A stretch of DNA of 64,000 nucleotides from Hyphomicrobiaceae bacterium (GTDB lineage Bacteria; Pseudomonadota; Alphaproteobacteria; Rhizobiales; Hyphomicrobiaceae): assembly GCA_020442165.1 (NCBI GenBank), contig JAGRKV010000017.1, forward strand, positions 124,001 through 188,000. Reading direction: 5' to 3'. The position numbers and the translations under genes were made by a program. The notes beneath the pieces are model-generated. The model saw only the letters and a list, made by a program, of their open reading frames with translations. It was not told the origin of the DNA and did no database searches. This document shows, one piece after another, positions 35,546-44,150 of the stretch. Position 1 is the stretch's first letter, and every line of letters begins with the position of its first letter.

Positions 35546-36433
35546 ATGTCGACATCCATGAGACTTGCCGGCACGTCTAAATCCTCGCGCAGAGCCAAGG
35601 GCGATGCGGCGCAGGTTCCTTCAGGAAAAGGCCATGTGACACCGCACTTTTTCCGCAAGCTTGAATTGTTTCACGAGCTTACCGAAGAGCAGATGGCCGA
35701 TGTGCAGGCCATGGAGGTGCGGCTGGTCCACCTGCCCGCCGGGGCCGATGTTATCCGCGCTGGCGAGCCCTACAGCGGGGTTTACGTGCTGAACGAGGGG
35801 TGGGCAGTCCGATACCGCATCCTCCCTGACGGCAGCCGCCAGATTGCAAATTTCATACTGCCGGGCGACTTCATGTGCCTGAACGCCTGCATCTTCACCG
35901 ATGCGGAGTTCAGCATTACGACCATAACCCCGGCCAGTTGCTCGCTGTTCCCGACCGAGGAGCTGATCCGTCTGACAGAGCGCCATCCGCTCTTGTGCGC
36001 CGCATTGTTCTGGTCCAACGCGCGGGAAGAATCGATTCTCATCGAGCACCTGACCAGCGTGGGACGGCGCAGTGCCTATGGCCGTGTCGCCCACCTCATC
36101 TTGGAGCTGTGGAGGCGGCTGGAGCTGATAGGTCTCGTTGAACGCAGCAGCAGCGGCAGCTCCGGCTGGTTCGAACTGCCTTTGACGCAGCAACTGATCG
36201 CCGACAGCCTCGGATTGAGTTCAATCCACGTCAACCGGACGCTACGCGCCCTGGAGGCGGATGGTTTCGTCGTCTGCGAGCGGCTTTCAGGCGTCAGGCG
36301 GCTGCGCATACGTGACATCAACGGCATCGCCGAGGCTTTTGCCTTCGACGACGAATTCCTGCGATTCACCAAGATTCCCCGCCAGACCAGTAGGCTGCTC
36401 GAAGATGTCGAGCGCCGCCGCCATTCCAAATAG
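35546..36433 (+). CDS. Crp/Fnr-family transcriptional regulator without an Fe-S cysteine set
   Basis: 295 residues from ATG 35546; an in-frame TTG at 35528 would add six. An N-terminal cyclic-nucleotide-type beta-roll (LPAGADVIRAGEPYSGVYVL, about 62-82) is followed by a long dimer helix and a winged helix-turn-helix (ADSLGLSSIHVNRTLR, about 220-236). The N-terminal cysteine cluster of FNR is absent. The cysteines present (LNACIF, PASCSLF, PLLCAAL) are scattered in the effector domain. The signal is therefore unknown. Position beside the ion-pump operon and upstream of glk makes it a candidate local regulator. Confidence 0.85.
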   Translation: MSTSMRLAGTSKSSRRAKGDAAQVPSGKGHVTPHFFRKLELFHELTEEQMADVQAMEVRLVHLPAGADVIRAGEPYSGVYVLNEGWAVRYRILPDGSRQIANFILPGDFMCLNACIFTDAEFSITTITPASCSLFPTEELIRLTERHPLLCAALFWSNAREESILIEHLTSVGRRSAYGRVAHLILELWRRLELIGLVERSSSGSSGWFELPLTQQLIADSLGLSSIHVNRTLRALEADGFVVCERLSGVRRLRIRDINGIAEAFAFDDEFLRFTKIPRQTSRLLEDVERRRHSK

Positions 36434-36487
36434 AAGTTCTTCCGGCGAATACATCGGGCCGTGAAGAGCGCATTGGAGCCCTTAACG

Positions 36488-37408
36488 ATGAGCAACTGGC
36501 GCCTCGTCGCCGACGTCGGCGGCACCAACGTGCGTTTTGCGCGCGCCAGCCACGACGGCACTCTTGCGCACGTCATCTCATACCGGAGCGACAGCATCGC
36601 GTCGTTTGCGGAGGCTCTTGCCAGCTACGCCGATACCACTGGCGGTCTGGCAGGGTGCTGCAGCGCTGCGATTGGAGCCGCGGGACCTGTCACCGATGGC
36701 CGGGTTGTATTGACCAACCGTTCCGACTGGACCATCGATGCGCGGGACCTGTCGTCTCAGCTTTCAGGCATGCCGGTCGTCATCGTCAACGATCTGGAGG
36801 CCGTTGCGGCGGCGCTCCCTCATCTGGGGGAGGGTGGCGTTGCCCCGATTGGCGGCCATCGCCGGTCGACCGACGCACGCAAGCCAAGGATTGCCATAAA
36901 TGTCGGCACCGGATTCGGCGCGGCGCTTGTCTTCAACGCCGGTGGAATTTGGCGGACCCTGCCAGGCGAGCCCGGACACATGTCGCTTTCGGCAGTGACG
37001 CCTGAAGAGCTTGAGTTACTTGGCCTTGGTGCCAGCATCGAAGACTTCCTGTCGGGCAATGGCATTTCGAGGCTGCATGCGAGGATTGCCGGCAACGCGG
37101 TGGCACAGGATGCCAATGGCGTTTTTCAGAGTGCCGGCAAGGATCGACACGCGGCAATTGCCGTTGACCTTTTCACTGATGTCCTGGGCCGGGTCGCGGG
37201 TGATCTGGCATTGGCCAGGGGCGCGTGGGGCGGCGTCTACTTTTGCGGCAGCGTGGCCGTGGGCTGGTCCGCCATTGCGGATCAGGCGCGTTTCCGCGCG
37301 TCGTTCGAACGCAAGGGGCTGCTCACGCAGCGGATGGCGGATGTACCTGTCTGGATCGTTCAGCGCCCCGATGTTGCTCTTTACGGTTTGGCAATGCTCT
37401 CAGTTTGA
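36488..37408 (+). CDS. glk: Glucokinase
   Basis: Phosphorylates glucose with ATP. 306 residues from ATG 36488, nine bases after GGAG. An in-frame GTG at 36461 has no ribosome site. The phosphate-1 motif DVGGTNVRFA is at residues 8-17, INVGTGFGAALVF is the second phosphate site, and the glucose-binding GEPGHMSL is present. It belongs to the E. coli Glk family, not ROK. MalQ and GlgX release free glucose, which this enzyme would return to glucose 6-phosphate. It lies 54 bases after the Crp/Fnr gene. Confidence 0.92.
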   Translation: MSNWRLVADVGGTNVRFARASHDGTLAHVISYRSDSIASFAEALASYADTTGGLAGCCSAAIGAAGPVTDGRVVLTNRSDWTIDARDLSSQLSGMPVVIVNDLEAVAAALPHLGEGGVAPIGGHRRSTDARKPRIAINVGTGFGAALVFNAGGIWRTLPGEPGHMSLSAVTPEELELLGLGASIEDFLSGNGISRLHARIAGNAVAQDANGVFQSAGKDRHAAIAVDLFTDVLGRVAGDLALARGAWGGVYFCGSVAVGWSAIADQARFRASFERKGLLTQRMADVPVWIVQRPDVALYGLAMLSV

Positions 37409-37465
37409 TGGCGCCCTGCCTGCGAGCGGTCAGGTCATCCCGCACCGCCCTGACAACCCAGCACT

Positions 37466-37506
37466 TAGAGCGCGTTCATTTGCGATGGAATCGGGAACGC
37501 GCTCTA
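37466..37506 (+). terminator. Hairpin after glk, probable terminator
   Basis: A perfect 12-base-pair stem (TAGAGCGCGTTC with GAACGCGCTCTA) with a 17-base loop, followed on the plus strand by TCATTTTGC. The tract is short of a full T-run, so strength is uncertain. It directly precedes a dispersed repeat. Confidence 0.55.
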
Positions 37507-37510
37507 TCAT

Positions 37511-37572
37511 TTTGCTATGGGGATGTTCTTCACGCTGAACCGCTACTCACGTCAGCTAGACACGCCATAGGA
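37511..37572. repeat. Dispersed intergenic repeat, copy A
   Basis: About 62 bases, sharing CTGAACCGCT, TCAC, TCAGCT and GCC-TA-GGA blocks in the same order with a second copy at 53483-53545 (about 75-80 percent identity by eye, with small indels). Both copies lie between convergent genes. Function unknown; a REP- or MITE-like element is possible. Confidence 0.6.
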
Positions 37573-37579
37573 CAACCCG

Positions 37580-38848
37580 TCAAAGCGTCAGCCGGTCGAT
37601 CATCTCCTGGGTGACGAGACAGATGCCACTCGGCGTGCGGTGGAAGCGGACCGCATCGAGTATCGGATCCTCACCAATCACGAGGCCCGGCGGGATCTCG
37701 ACGCCGCGATCGATCACGACGTTACTGACCCGGGCTTCCTGGCCGATCTTGACGTAGGGCAGGATGACGGCGTTTTCGATCTTGGCAAACGAGTGAACGT
37801 GAACCGCCGTGAACAACAGCGAGCGGCGAACCAGCGAGCCCGAAACGATGCATCCGCCAGAAACCAGAGACTGCACGGCCTGGCCGCGACGGCCTTCCAC
37901 GTCATGCACGAACTTGGCCGGCGGCTGGATCTCGGCATAGGTCCAGATCGGCCAGGCATTGTCATATAGATCGAGATCCGGCACGACTTCGGTCAGATCG
38001 ATGTTGGCCTGCCAGTAGGCATCGACCGTTCCCACGTCGCGCCAATAGACGGGCAGGTCGACATTGGGCCGCACGCAGGAGCGCGAGAAATGATGTGCCA
38101 TGGCGCGGCCGTTCTTGACGATGTGGGGAATGATGTCGTGGCCGAAGTCATGCGTGGATTTGGGGTTGGCCGCGTCCCGCTTCAGTTCCTCGAGCAGAAA
38201 GCCGGTCGAAAACACGTAGATGCCCATGCTGGCAAGGCAGACCCCGGGCTTGCCGGGCATCTCGGGCGGATTTGGAACCTTCTCGACGAAATCAACAATG
38301 CGATCGTTCTCATCGACCCTCATGACACCGAACGCCTTCGCGTCGGCCTTTGGGACTTCGATGCATGCAATGGTGACATCTGCGTTCGATGAGACGTGCT
38401 CGCGCAACATCATCTCGTAGTTCATCTTATATATGTGGTCGCCCGCGAGAAGAACGATGAACTCGGGATCGTAGCCCTCGATGATGTCGATGTTCTGGTA
38501 GACCGCATCGGCGGTGCCGACATACCATTTTTCGCCCGGCACGCGCTGACTGGCGGGCAGGATGTCAAAGCCTTCGTTACGCTCCTGGCGAAGGAAGTTC
38601 CAGCCGTTGTGAAGATGGCGGATCAGGCTATGCGCCTTGTACTGGGTCGCCACGCAGATTCGTCTGATCCCCGAATTCAATGCGTTGGACAGGGCGAAGT
38701 CGATGATCCGTGACTTGCCGCCGAAATAGACGGCTGGCTTGGCGCGCCGTTCGGTCAATTGCATCAGACGTGTCCCGCGGCCACCTGCCAGCACGTAGGC
38801 CATCGTGGCTCGTGCCAGCGTACCGGAGGTCGGTCCTCGTTCCATCAT
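37580..38848 (-). CDS. glgC: Glucose-1-phosphate adenylyltransferase, copy 2
   Basis: 422 residues from ATG 38848, seven bases after GGAG. GTG 38875 and ATG 38863 are in frame but poorly placed. Motifs: [63 protein letters not shown], and [12 protein letters not shown]. This copy resembles the classical Agrobacterium-type GlgC in length and sequence, so it is probably the standard, allosterically controlled enzyme. It is transcribed alone, convergent with glk. Confidence 0.94.
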   Translation of the reverse strand: MMERGPTSGTLARATMAYVLAGGRGTRLMQLTERRAKPAVYFGGKSRIIDFALSNALNSGIRRICVATQYKAHSLIRHLHNGWNFLRQERNEGFDILPASQRVPGEKWYVGTADAVYQNIDIIEGYDPEFIVLLAGDHIYKMNYEMMLREHVSSNADVTIACIEVPKADAKAFGVMRVDENDRIVDFVEKVPNPPEMPGKPGVCLASMGIYVFSTGFLLEELKRDAANPKSTHDFGHDIIPHIVKNGRAMAHHFSRSCVRPNVDLPVYWRDVGTVDAYWQANIDLTEVVPDLDLYDNAWPIWTYAEIQPPAKFVHDVEGRRGQAVQSLVSGGCIVSGSLVRRSLLFTAVHVHSFAKIENAVILPYVKIGQEARVSNVVIDRGVEIPPGLVIGEDPILDAVRFHRTPSGICLVTQEMIDRLTL

Positions 38849-39488
38849 CAGCTCACTCCACATCCTGCCTTGCACCTTTCTGATCCGCCCCGCATCGCGG
38901 CGCCCTCACGCCCAGTCGGACGAACGATCAAAAAAAGCACTATAGAAGTTGTTGGTTGGATTTAGCGGCGACCGCGTGGGGCAGCATTGCTCCAGATTAA
39001 ATCTGGCGGAGGGTCTTTTTGCATTCCTTGGCTTCACATCGGCTCCCACGGCTCTGCGTCAAGAAGTTATCCCGGTTCGGGATGCGCGGTACGACGGCCA
39101 GCTTGGGGACAGGCCTTGTGATACGCCTGGGCGCGATGGCCAAGGTGCGTCGCACATAAGGGTATCACTCTCAATACCTTTGTCGCCGGATTTGTCTCTC
39201 CAGAGTCGGGATTCGGTGCGGAGCCGTTCGATGCACCAGACAGGTGGTACATTTCAAACGATCGTGCGCTGCCCCATTGCAGGCCACAAGACAGTTTATT
39301 GATTCTTCTCGATTAAATTCTTAGGCATGCCACTTGCGAAATGCAACGATGGTCGACGTTCGATGCCCTGTCAGAATTGTAGAGGACTCCGCGAAACGGG
39401 AGTAAGGTCATGAGAACGATCAGCCCTGTCCTCGTCAGGCCTGTCGTAATCGCGTGAGGCGTAGCGACACCATGGACCGTGTAAGCGC
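38849..39488. other. Intergenic region with no supported gene
   Basis: 640 bases upstream of glgC copy 2, which must contain its promoter. It includes a short perfect palindrome at 38992-39006 (CCAGATT-A-AATCTGG). A 15-codon frame (39410-39457, plus strand) starts seven bases after GGGAG, but nothing else supports it. Longer frames here lack ribosome sites and family similarity. Confidence 0.45.
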
Positions 39489-40115
39489 TCACGACAGGCG
39501 CGTTGCTGCCAGCGACGACCGCTCACTCAATATCTCTATCCATTCGGCAAGGCGGGGCGCGTTCTCCCGCCATCCGACATCAGGCAGGCGGAAATCGACA
39601 TAACCCAGGGCAACTGCGACGGTGAGATCGGCGAGATCGCACCGCGCAGGCTCCAGAACCCTGTTGTCAGGGCTGCTGATGCGCAGCTCGCTTTCGTGCA
39701 GATCATCGAGGCGCGCGATGATACGGGACAGAGCCTGCAGCCAGCGGTCCGCGAGTGCCGGATCCTTGTTAAAGCGATGCTGTATCACGGTGCCGAATGC
39801 GCAATCCATCGCTGCCCTGGCGAGCCCGAGGACTTCAAGGCGACGTGCCGCAATTTTTGACGAGCAAACGTCGAGATCGGTGCGCCTAGATGTGGCGATC
39901 AGATAATCGGCAATGCAAGTGCTCTCGATCAACGTCGTGCCGTCCTGCAGCACCAATGCCGGAATCTTGCCTGCCGGATTGATGCGCCAGAATTCATCCG
40001 ACTGTGTCCATGGATCGGTGTTAATCAACTCCGTTCCGGCTGCCAGGCCGGTCTCCATCACGAGGACGCGGCAGAGTCTGGCATAGGGTGATGCCGTGTT
40101 GAGATAGAGCTTCAT
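39489..40115 (-). CDS. Glutathione S-transferase family protein
   Basis: 208 residues. The N-terminal thioredoxin-like domain starts MKLYLNTASPYARLCRV, and the glutathione-binding loop is NPAGKIPALVLQDGTTLIES. An all-helical C-terminal domain follows. These proteins conjugate or reduce electrophiles with glutathione; the substrate is unknown. The start overlaps the stop of the MFS gene by four bases, so the two are translated together, possibly for export or detoxification of the same compound. Confidence 0.88.
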   Translation of the reverse strand: MKLYLNTASPYARLCRVLVMETGLAAGTELINTDPWTQSDEFWRINPAGKIPALVLQDGTTLIESTCIADYLIATSRRTDLDVCSSKIAARRLEVLGLARAAMDCAFGTVIQHRFNKDPALADRWLQALSRIIARLDDLHESELRISSPDNRVLEPARCDLADLTVAVALGYVDFRLPDVGWRENAPRLAEWIEILSERSSLAATRLS

Positions 40116-41296
40116 GATAAACTGGTCTCCTCATCCGCGATTGGCAGCATGATCCAGATTGCCGTCACGAACAGGAGCGCGCTCGTGGCGGCGAGTACAG
40201 TAGCGAGACTATGCGTTGTTGCGTGAACCCAGCCGGCCAGACCCGGGCCGATCATCTGGCCGGTGGCGAACGCGGTCGTCAGAATTGCGACGGGGCGTTG
40301 GGCGTTTCCTCCGGATAAGCGGTGCGCCTCCTTCAAACCGGCCATGGTGATGACCATGAACGTGCCACCCACAGCGAGAGCGGACAGGAGGATTGCTGGC
40401 AGGCCAGGCGCAAGCGCCGGGAGGACCAACCCTGCGGAAAGCAGCAACTGGCTACCCGCCCAGATGGACCTGTTTGACATATGCCGGGCTAACACTGCCG
40501 CAACGAATGTTGATGCGAAGGCCGCAAGTCCAAAGACCGGCCAGCCCCAGCCGAAGACAAGCGGGTCCGGCACCACCGCATGCGCCATCGTAGGCAGATA
40601 GGTTGCCGGGATGACATAGCCCAAGCCCGCGGCGCCATAGGCCCAGACGAGCGCCCGCGGAAACTTGGTCGATCCAGCATTTCGCGTTGCGCTTGTGGGC
40701 AGGGGCGTCCATGGATGATCGATAAGGATGACGCCGATCGCGATGGTCGCCACGAGAGCAACACAGCCATACGCCATCCATCCCAATGTCGCTGGATAGC
40801 CGTTATGCATGAGGGCCAGCGCGCCAAGACCGACACAGGCAATTCCCGCACCGACACCTGAAAAAACCAATCCCTGCGCATCCGCGCGGCTGTTGATCGC
40901 GAGCTCCTTCACAATCGCGCTGCCGACTGTCACCAGCACAAAGGCACTCAACATGCCGGCGATAAACCGCATCACATACCACCATGCCAAAGCGGCGGTG
41001 AAAGCCATGCCCAGAGTGGCTGCGGATATTCCCACTAGGGAGATGACGAGAACGCGCTTGGGATCAGGCGGTAGATGAATGGCCGCAAACGCTCCCAACC
41101 CGTAGCCAAGGAAATGTATCGAAGCGATTGCGCCGCCGGTCGCGACCGACAGCCGCCCTTCTTCGATCATGACAGGCAGCAGCGGTGTGTAGGCAAAGCG
41201 GCCAATCCCCATCGCGACGGCGAGTGCCAGTCCACCGGCGAGTGCCAAGCGGCCGGACGCCAAACGGATGATGTGCGCGCTGCTGGCTTCAGTCAT
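40112..41296 (-). CDS. YbfB/YjiJ-family MFS transporter
   Basis: 394 residues with about twelve hydrophobic helices. The N-terminal AVAMGIGRFAYTPLLPVM is the signature of the YbfB/YjiJ group (MFS_4). Substrates of this group are not established; many are near LysR regulators, as here. The start overlaps the end of the DUF1127 gene by eight bases, and the stop overlaps the GST start. Confidence 0.85.
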   Translation of the reverse strand: MTEASSAHIIRLASGRLALAGGLALAVAMGIGRFAYTPLLPVMIEEGRLSVATGGAIASIHFLGYGLGAFAAIHLPPDPKRVLVISLVGISAATLGMAFTAALAWWYVMRFIAGMLSAFVLVTVGSAIVKELAINSRADAQGLVFSGVGAGIACVGLGALALMHNGYPATLGWMAYGCVALVATIAIGVILIDHPWTPLPTSATRNAGSTKFPRALVWAYGAAGLGYVIPATYLPTMAHAVVPDPLVFGWGWPVFGLAAFASTFVAAVLARHMSNRSIWAGSQLLLSAGLVLPALAPGLPAILLSALAVGGTFMVITMAGLKEAHRLSGGNAQRPVAILTTAFATGQMIGPGLAGWVHATTHSLATVLAATSALLFVTAIWIMLPIADEETSLS

Positions 41297-41513
41297 CGCA
41301 TCCTGATCCGCGCGTTTGCGCTTTCTCTGACGCGTTGTGCGCAGCCGATGAGATCTGCGATCGCGTCAAGCCGATGTCCTTGAGGCCATGGTCGTCGAGG
41401 CTTTCCAGTGCGCGCATGGTGCGGTCGACGGCGCGGCGATGCGCGACCTGCCGCAACGATGCGCGTGCACGTCCTGTCAATCTCCCGAGCGCCCGATCAA
41501 CGATAGCAAGCAT
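41289..41513 (-). CDS. Small DUF1127 protein
   Basis: 74 residues with the DUF1127 core MRALESLDDHGLKDIGLTR at 33-51. In alphaproteobacteria such small, basic proteins have been linked to RNA turnover and phosphate or carbon adjustment, with no single agreed role. An AGGAAGAG stretch lies before the ATG. It is the first gene of the minus-strand unit with the MFS and GST genes, facing the divergent LysR gene. Confidence 0.8.
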   Translation of the reverse strand: MLAIVDRALGRLTGRARASLRQVAHRRAVDRTMRALESLDDHGLKDIGLTRSQISSAAHNASEKAQTRGSGCDD

Positions 41514-41690
41514 TTCCAGGCTCTTCCTGCTGCGTTGATGTTTTGCCGTGCAAGCTAAGAGCCTGCGGGAAGCCGCTCACTAACCTTGGCGACAACCTTG
41601 TGATGAATTCGCTGGTTGCCACGTTAGGCGGTGGGTGACATCATTAAAAATGAATTATTGTGATATGATCGTTCTCAGTTGGAGAAACCA

Positions 41691-42557
41691 ATGAATGGGC
41701 TTGACCTGCGGGCGCTGGAGATTTTCCGGGCCGTGGCCACCGAAGGCAGCATCCTGAAGGCTGCGCAGAAACTCAGCCGCGTGCAGTCCAATGTTTCCAC
41801 CCGGGTGCGCCTGCTGGAAGAGCAGCTTGGGATCGAACTCTTCGAGCGACGCAACCGTGGCCTGACACTCACGGCCGAGGGCCGGCTGCTGCTTTCCTAT
41901 GCCGAGCAGTTGCACGAGCTATCGGCTGAAACCGTCGAGGCGCTGAAGGATGGCCGGCCACGCGGCACCTTCCGGCTTGGGACAATGGAAAGTGCAGCGG
42001 CCGCTCGCCTGCCTGCCATCCTGTCGAACTACCACGCCGCTTATCCCGAGGTTCAGTTCGAATTGCAGACGGCAACGGCGGGCGCGCTTATCGACCGCCT
42101 GCTCGATTACGAAATCGAAGCAGCGATCGTTGCCGAGCCGGTCAACCTCGCGCGCATCGAAACGATGCCGGTCTTTCGGGAGAAGCTCGTCCTCGTCGCA
42201 CCACGTTCGTTCCCACCGTTGCGGCGCATTACAGAAATCAGCGGCAAGACGATGGTTGCGTTCGAGGAAGGCTGTGCCTACCGCCGCTTTCTACACGAAT
42301 GGCTGCTGGAAAATGGCATCGTTCCAGGTGGCGTTCTGGTGGTCAATTCCTACCTAGCCATCCTTGCATGCGTTACCGCCGGCACCGGATTTGCCGTTGT
42401 GCCGCGTGCGGTCCTCGATGTCGTTTCCATGGATGGTCAATTCCGCTTCTACAACCTGCCGGGCAAGCTATCGCGCATAACGACGTTCCTCGCCTGGAGA
42501 TCAAACCACACCTCGGCGCGGCTCGAAGCCTTCAAGGCGATGCTGCCGCGGCTTTAG
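41691..42557 (+). CDS. LysR-family transcriptional regulator
   Basis: 288 residues from ATG 41691, six bases after GGAG. TTG 41679 is in frame but would overlap that site. The N-terminal winged helix has ILKAAQKLSRVQSNVSTRVR and LFERRNRGLTLTAEG. A periplasmic-binding-like effector domain follows. It is divergent from the DUF1127-MFS-GST unit, the usual layout for a LysR activator and its target. The shared region has an A+T-rich block (about 41640-41672) where such proteins often bind. Confidence 0.9.
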   Translation: MNGLDLRALEIFRAVATEGSILKAAQKLSRVQSNVSTRVRLLEEQLGIELFERRNRGLTLTAEGRLLLSYAEQLHELSAETVEALKDGRPRGTFRLGTMESAAAARLPAILSNYHAAYPEVQFELQTATAGALIDRLLDYEIEAAIVAEPVNLARIETMPVFREKLVLVAPRSFPPLRRITEISGKTMVAFEEGCAYRRFLHEWLLENGIVPGGVLVVNSYLAILACVTAGTGFAVVPRAVLDVVSMDGQFRFYNLPGKLSRITTFLAWRSNHTSARLEAFKAMLPRL

Positions 42558-42794
42558 CGGCGTGGCCTCATCTGCGCTCTTTGACAAAGGCGCTGGCTGC
42601 GGTCTGCCCAATTGCCCCCGCGCGACATGAGGTCGTCGCAACGAGGGTTACCGATCGCGCCTTGACCCGCACCTAGTGCCGTCGCGGAGTTCGGCCACGC
42701 CAGGACACTCAATGAACAAATAACCAACGGAAATTACACAACTTTTAGCGCGCCCCGCCTCGGACACTGGATTCCCGGAAATCGGCGGAAAGGC

Positions 42795-42869
42795 TGGCTG
42801 GGGCGGGAGGGTTCGAACCTCCGCATGGTGGAATCAAAATCCACTGCCTTACCACTTGGCTACGCCCCA
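42795..42869 (-). tRNA. tRNA-Gln (anticodon TTG)
   Basis: The minus strand folds into a standard cloverleaf. Acceptor TGGGGCG pairs with CGCCCCA. The anticodon stem is GTGGA/TCCAC with loop TTTTGAT (anticodon TTG). The T arm is GGAGG-TTCGAAC-CCTCC. Discriminator G and an encoded CCA close the gene. Confidence 0.95.
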
Positions 42870-43266
42870 GCACCGCACGGGACCTCAATTCCCGGCGAAG
42901 CGAGGCGCACCATAATGAAGCCGCAACCAGCCGGCAATCCCGAACGCATTGGGCCGCACCAGCGAGTTGTATAAAGCCCCGAACGCCGCGTTCTGGGGCC
43001 CGAGTGGCAGGATGCGGCAACGGTGCGAGACGGGTTGCGGGCGGCCAGTCCCGACGCTATAAGGACGCCTCGCTCGCGCCGGGCGGCCTTGAGCCGGTGC
43101 CGCCGCGGGCTTTATTGTATGGAACGCTTCGAAGGGCGGCCCGGAGACGGGACAAACGGGCAGGCGGCTGGCGCAAACCTTGCTGGACCACCGGCAGATG
43201 CGGCAGCACAAGGTGGCGGAACACGGGCATGTCACCCCATGCCGCGCGTCACCTCTAACGGTCGGG
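42870..43266. other. Spacer between the two tRNA genes
   Basis: 397 bases between divergent tRNA genes. Open frames cross the tRNA sequences or lack ribosome sites. I see nothing else in it. Confidence 0.5.
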
Positions 43267-43343
43267 CGGAGCGTAGCGCAGCCTGGTAGCGCACTTGCTT
43301 CGGGAGCAAGGGGTCGGGAGTTCGAATCTCCCCGCTCCGACCA
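43267..43343 (+). tRNA. tRNA-Pro (anticodon CGG)
   Basis: Cloverleaf with acceptor CGGAGCG/CGCTCCG, D arm GCGC-AGCCTGGTA-GCGC, anticodon stem CTTGC/GCAAG with loop TTCGGGA (anticodon CGG), T arm GGGAG-TTCGAAT-CTCCC, discriminator A and encoded CCA. A run of six T follows directly and may end transcription. Confidence 0.96.
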
Positions 43344-43657
43344 ATTTTTTCAATTCCGTGGCCATCTCGCGCCACACCGCTGCAATCCGGAAAACCTCGG
43401 CGCAAACACCAATTTGCGTGTTGAGGCCGGAGTGCCTTTCCCTGGTTTTCGCAGTTTAGGCCCCCAAGCGCCGCTTGGGCTCGCCGGCGATTTCCTCGCC
43501 AAGGGGCTCGTTCATGGCGTCGTCGGTGGCGCTATGTCGATGGCGCAGGGCGGCGCGCAAACGACACGAACTAAAGAATTGAATGCCCCATACTCCCGCT
43601 GGATTCGTGCGGCGGAGGCGGCCGTCAGACCGCGCTCCGCACCGGCATAAGTCGGTG
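43344..43657. other. Intergenic, tRNA-Pro to cynS
   Basis: 314 bases downstream of both tRNA-Pro and cynS. A plus-strand frame covers it, but it begins before the tRNA and runs through it, so it is not a gene. Only weak inverted repeats follow the cynS stop, with no T-run. Confidence 0.5.
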
Positions 43658-44098
43658 TTACCAGGACTTGTAGGGCAGGAACTTGCCGCTCATCTTCACT
43701 TCGATGCGGTCGCCCTTGGGGTCAGGAATCTTGTCGACGTACATCTCGAAGTCGATGGCGCTCATGATGCCATCGCCGCCCTTCTCCTGGATCAGTTCCT
43801 TCAGAGTTTCACCGTAGACACCAACGATCTCATAAAGACGATAGATGCACGGATCCGTCGGCACGGTTTGAGAAAACATTTTGGTCGGGAACTCGGCGAG
43901 CACGGGGCCTGCCTCCTGCGGCAGACCGAGATAGGTCGCCAGTTTGTCGGCCTTGTCCCGTGGCATCGAGTTCATGCCAAGGCAAGCCGACGTCACGAAC
44001 ACTTCCGACATGCCGACCTCGTCGGCCATCTTCTTCCAGGTGACGCCTGTTTGCTTCTTCTTCGACAAAATCATGTCGCGCACTTCAGACTTGTCCAT
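43658..44098 (-). CDS. cynS: Cyanate hydratase (cyanase)
   Basis: Converts cyanate and bicarbonate to ammonia and CO2 (via carbamate) in the cytosol. 146 residues. The catalytic residues Arg87, Glu90 and Ser113 match E. coli Arg96, Glu99 and Ser122 with a constant shift of nine. The YRLYEIVGVYGETLKELI block is typical. It is last in the order cynA-cynB-cynD-cynS, 52 bases after cynD. Confidence 0.96.
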   Translation of the reverse strand: MDKSEVRDMILSKKKQTGVTWKKMADEVGMSEVFVTSACLGMNSMPRDKADKLATYLGLPQEAGPVLAEFPTKMFSQTVPTDPCIYRLYEIVGVYGETLKELIQEKGGDGIMSAIDFEMYVDKIPDPKGDRIEVKMSGKFLPYKSW

Positions 44099-44150
44099 AA
44101 TGGTAGCTCCTTCACAGATCCTTGGTCACACGTTTCGTCTCGGGTGTTTT

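Noticed and set aside
43180..43650. A 156-residue plus-strand protein
   Set aside because: The frame runs through tRNA-Pro and has no ribosome site or family similarity.
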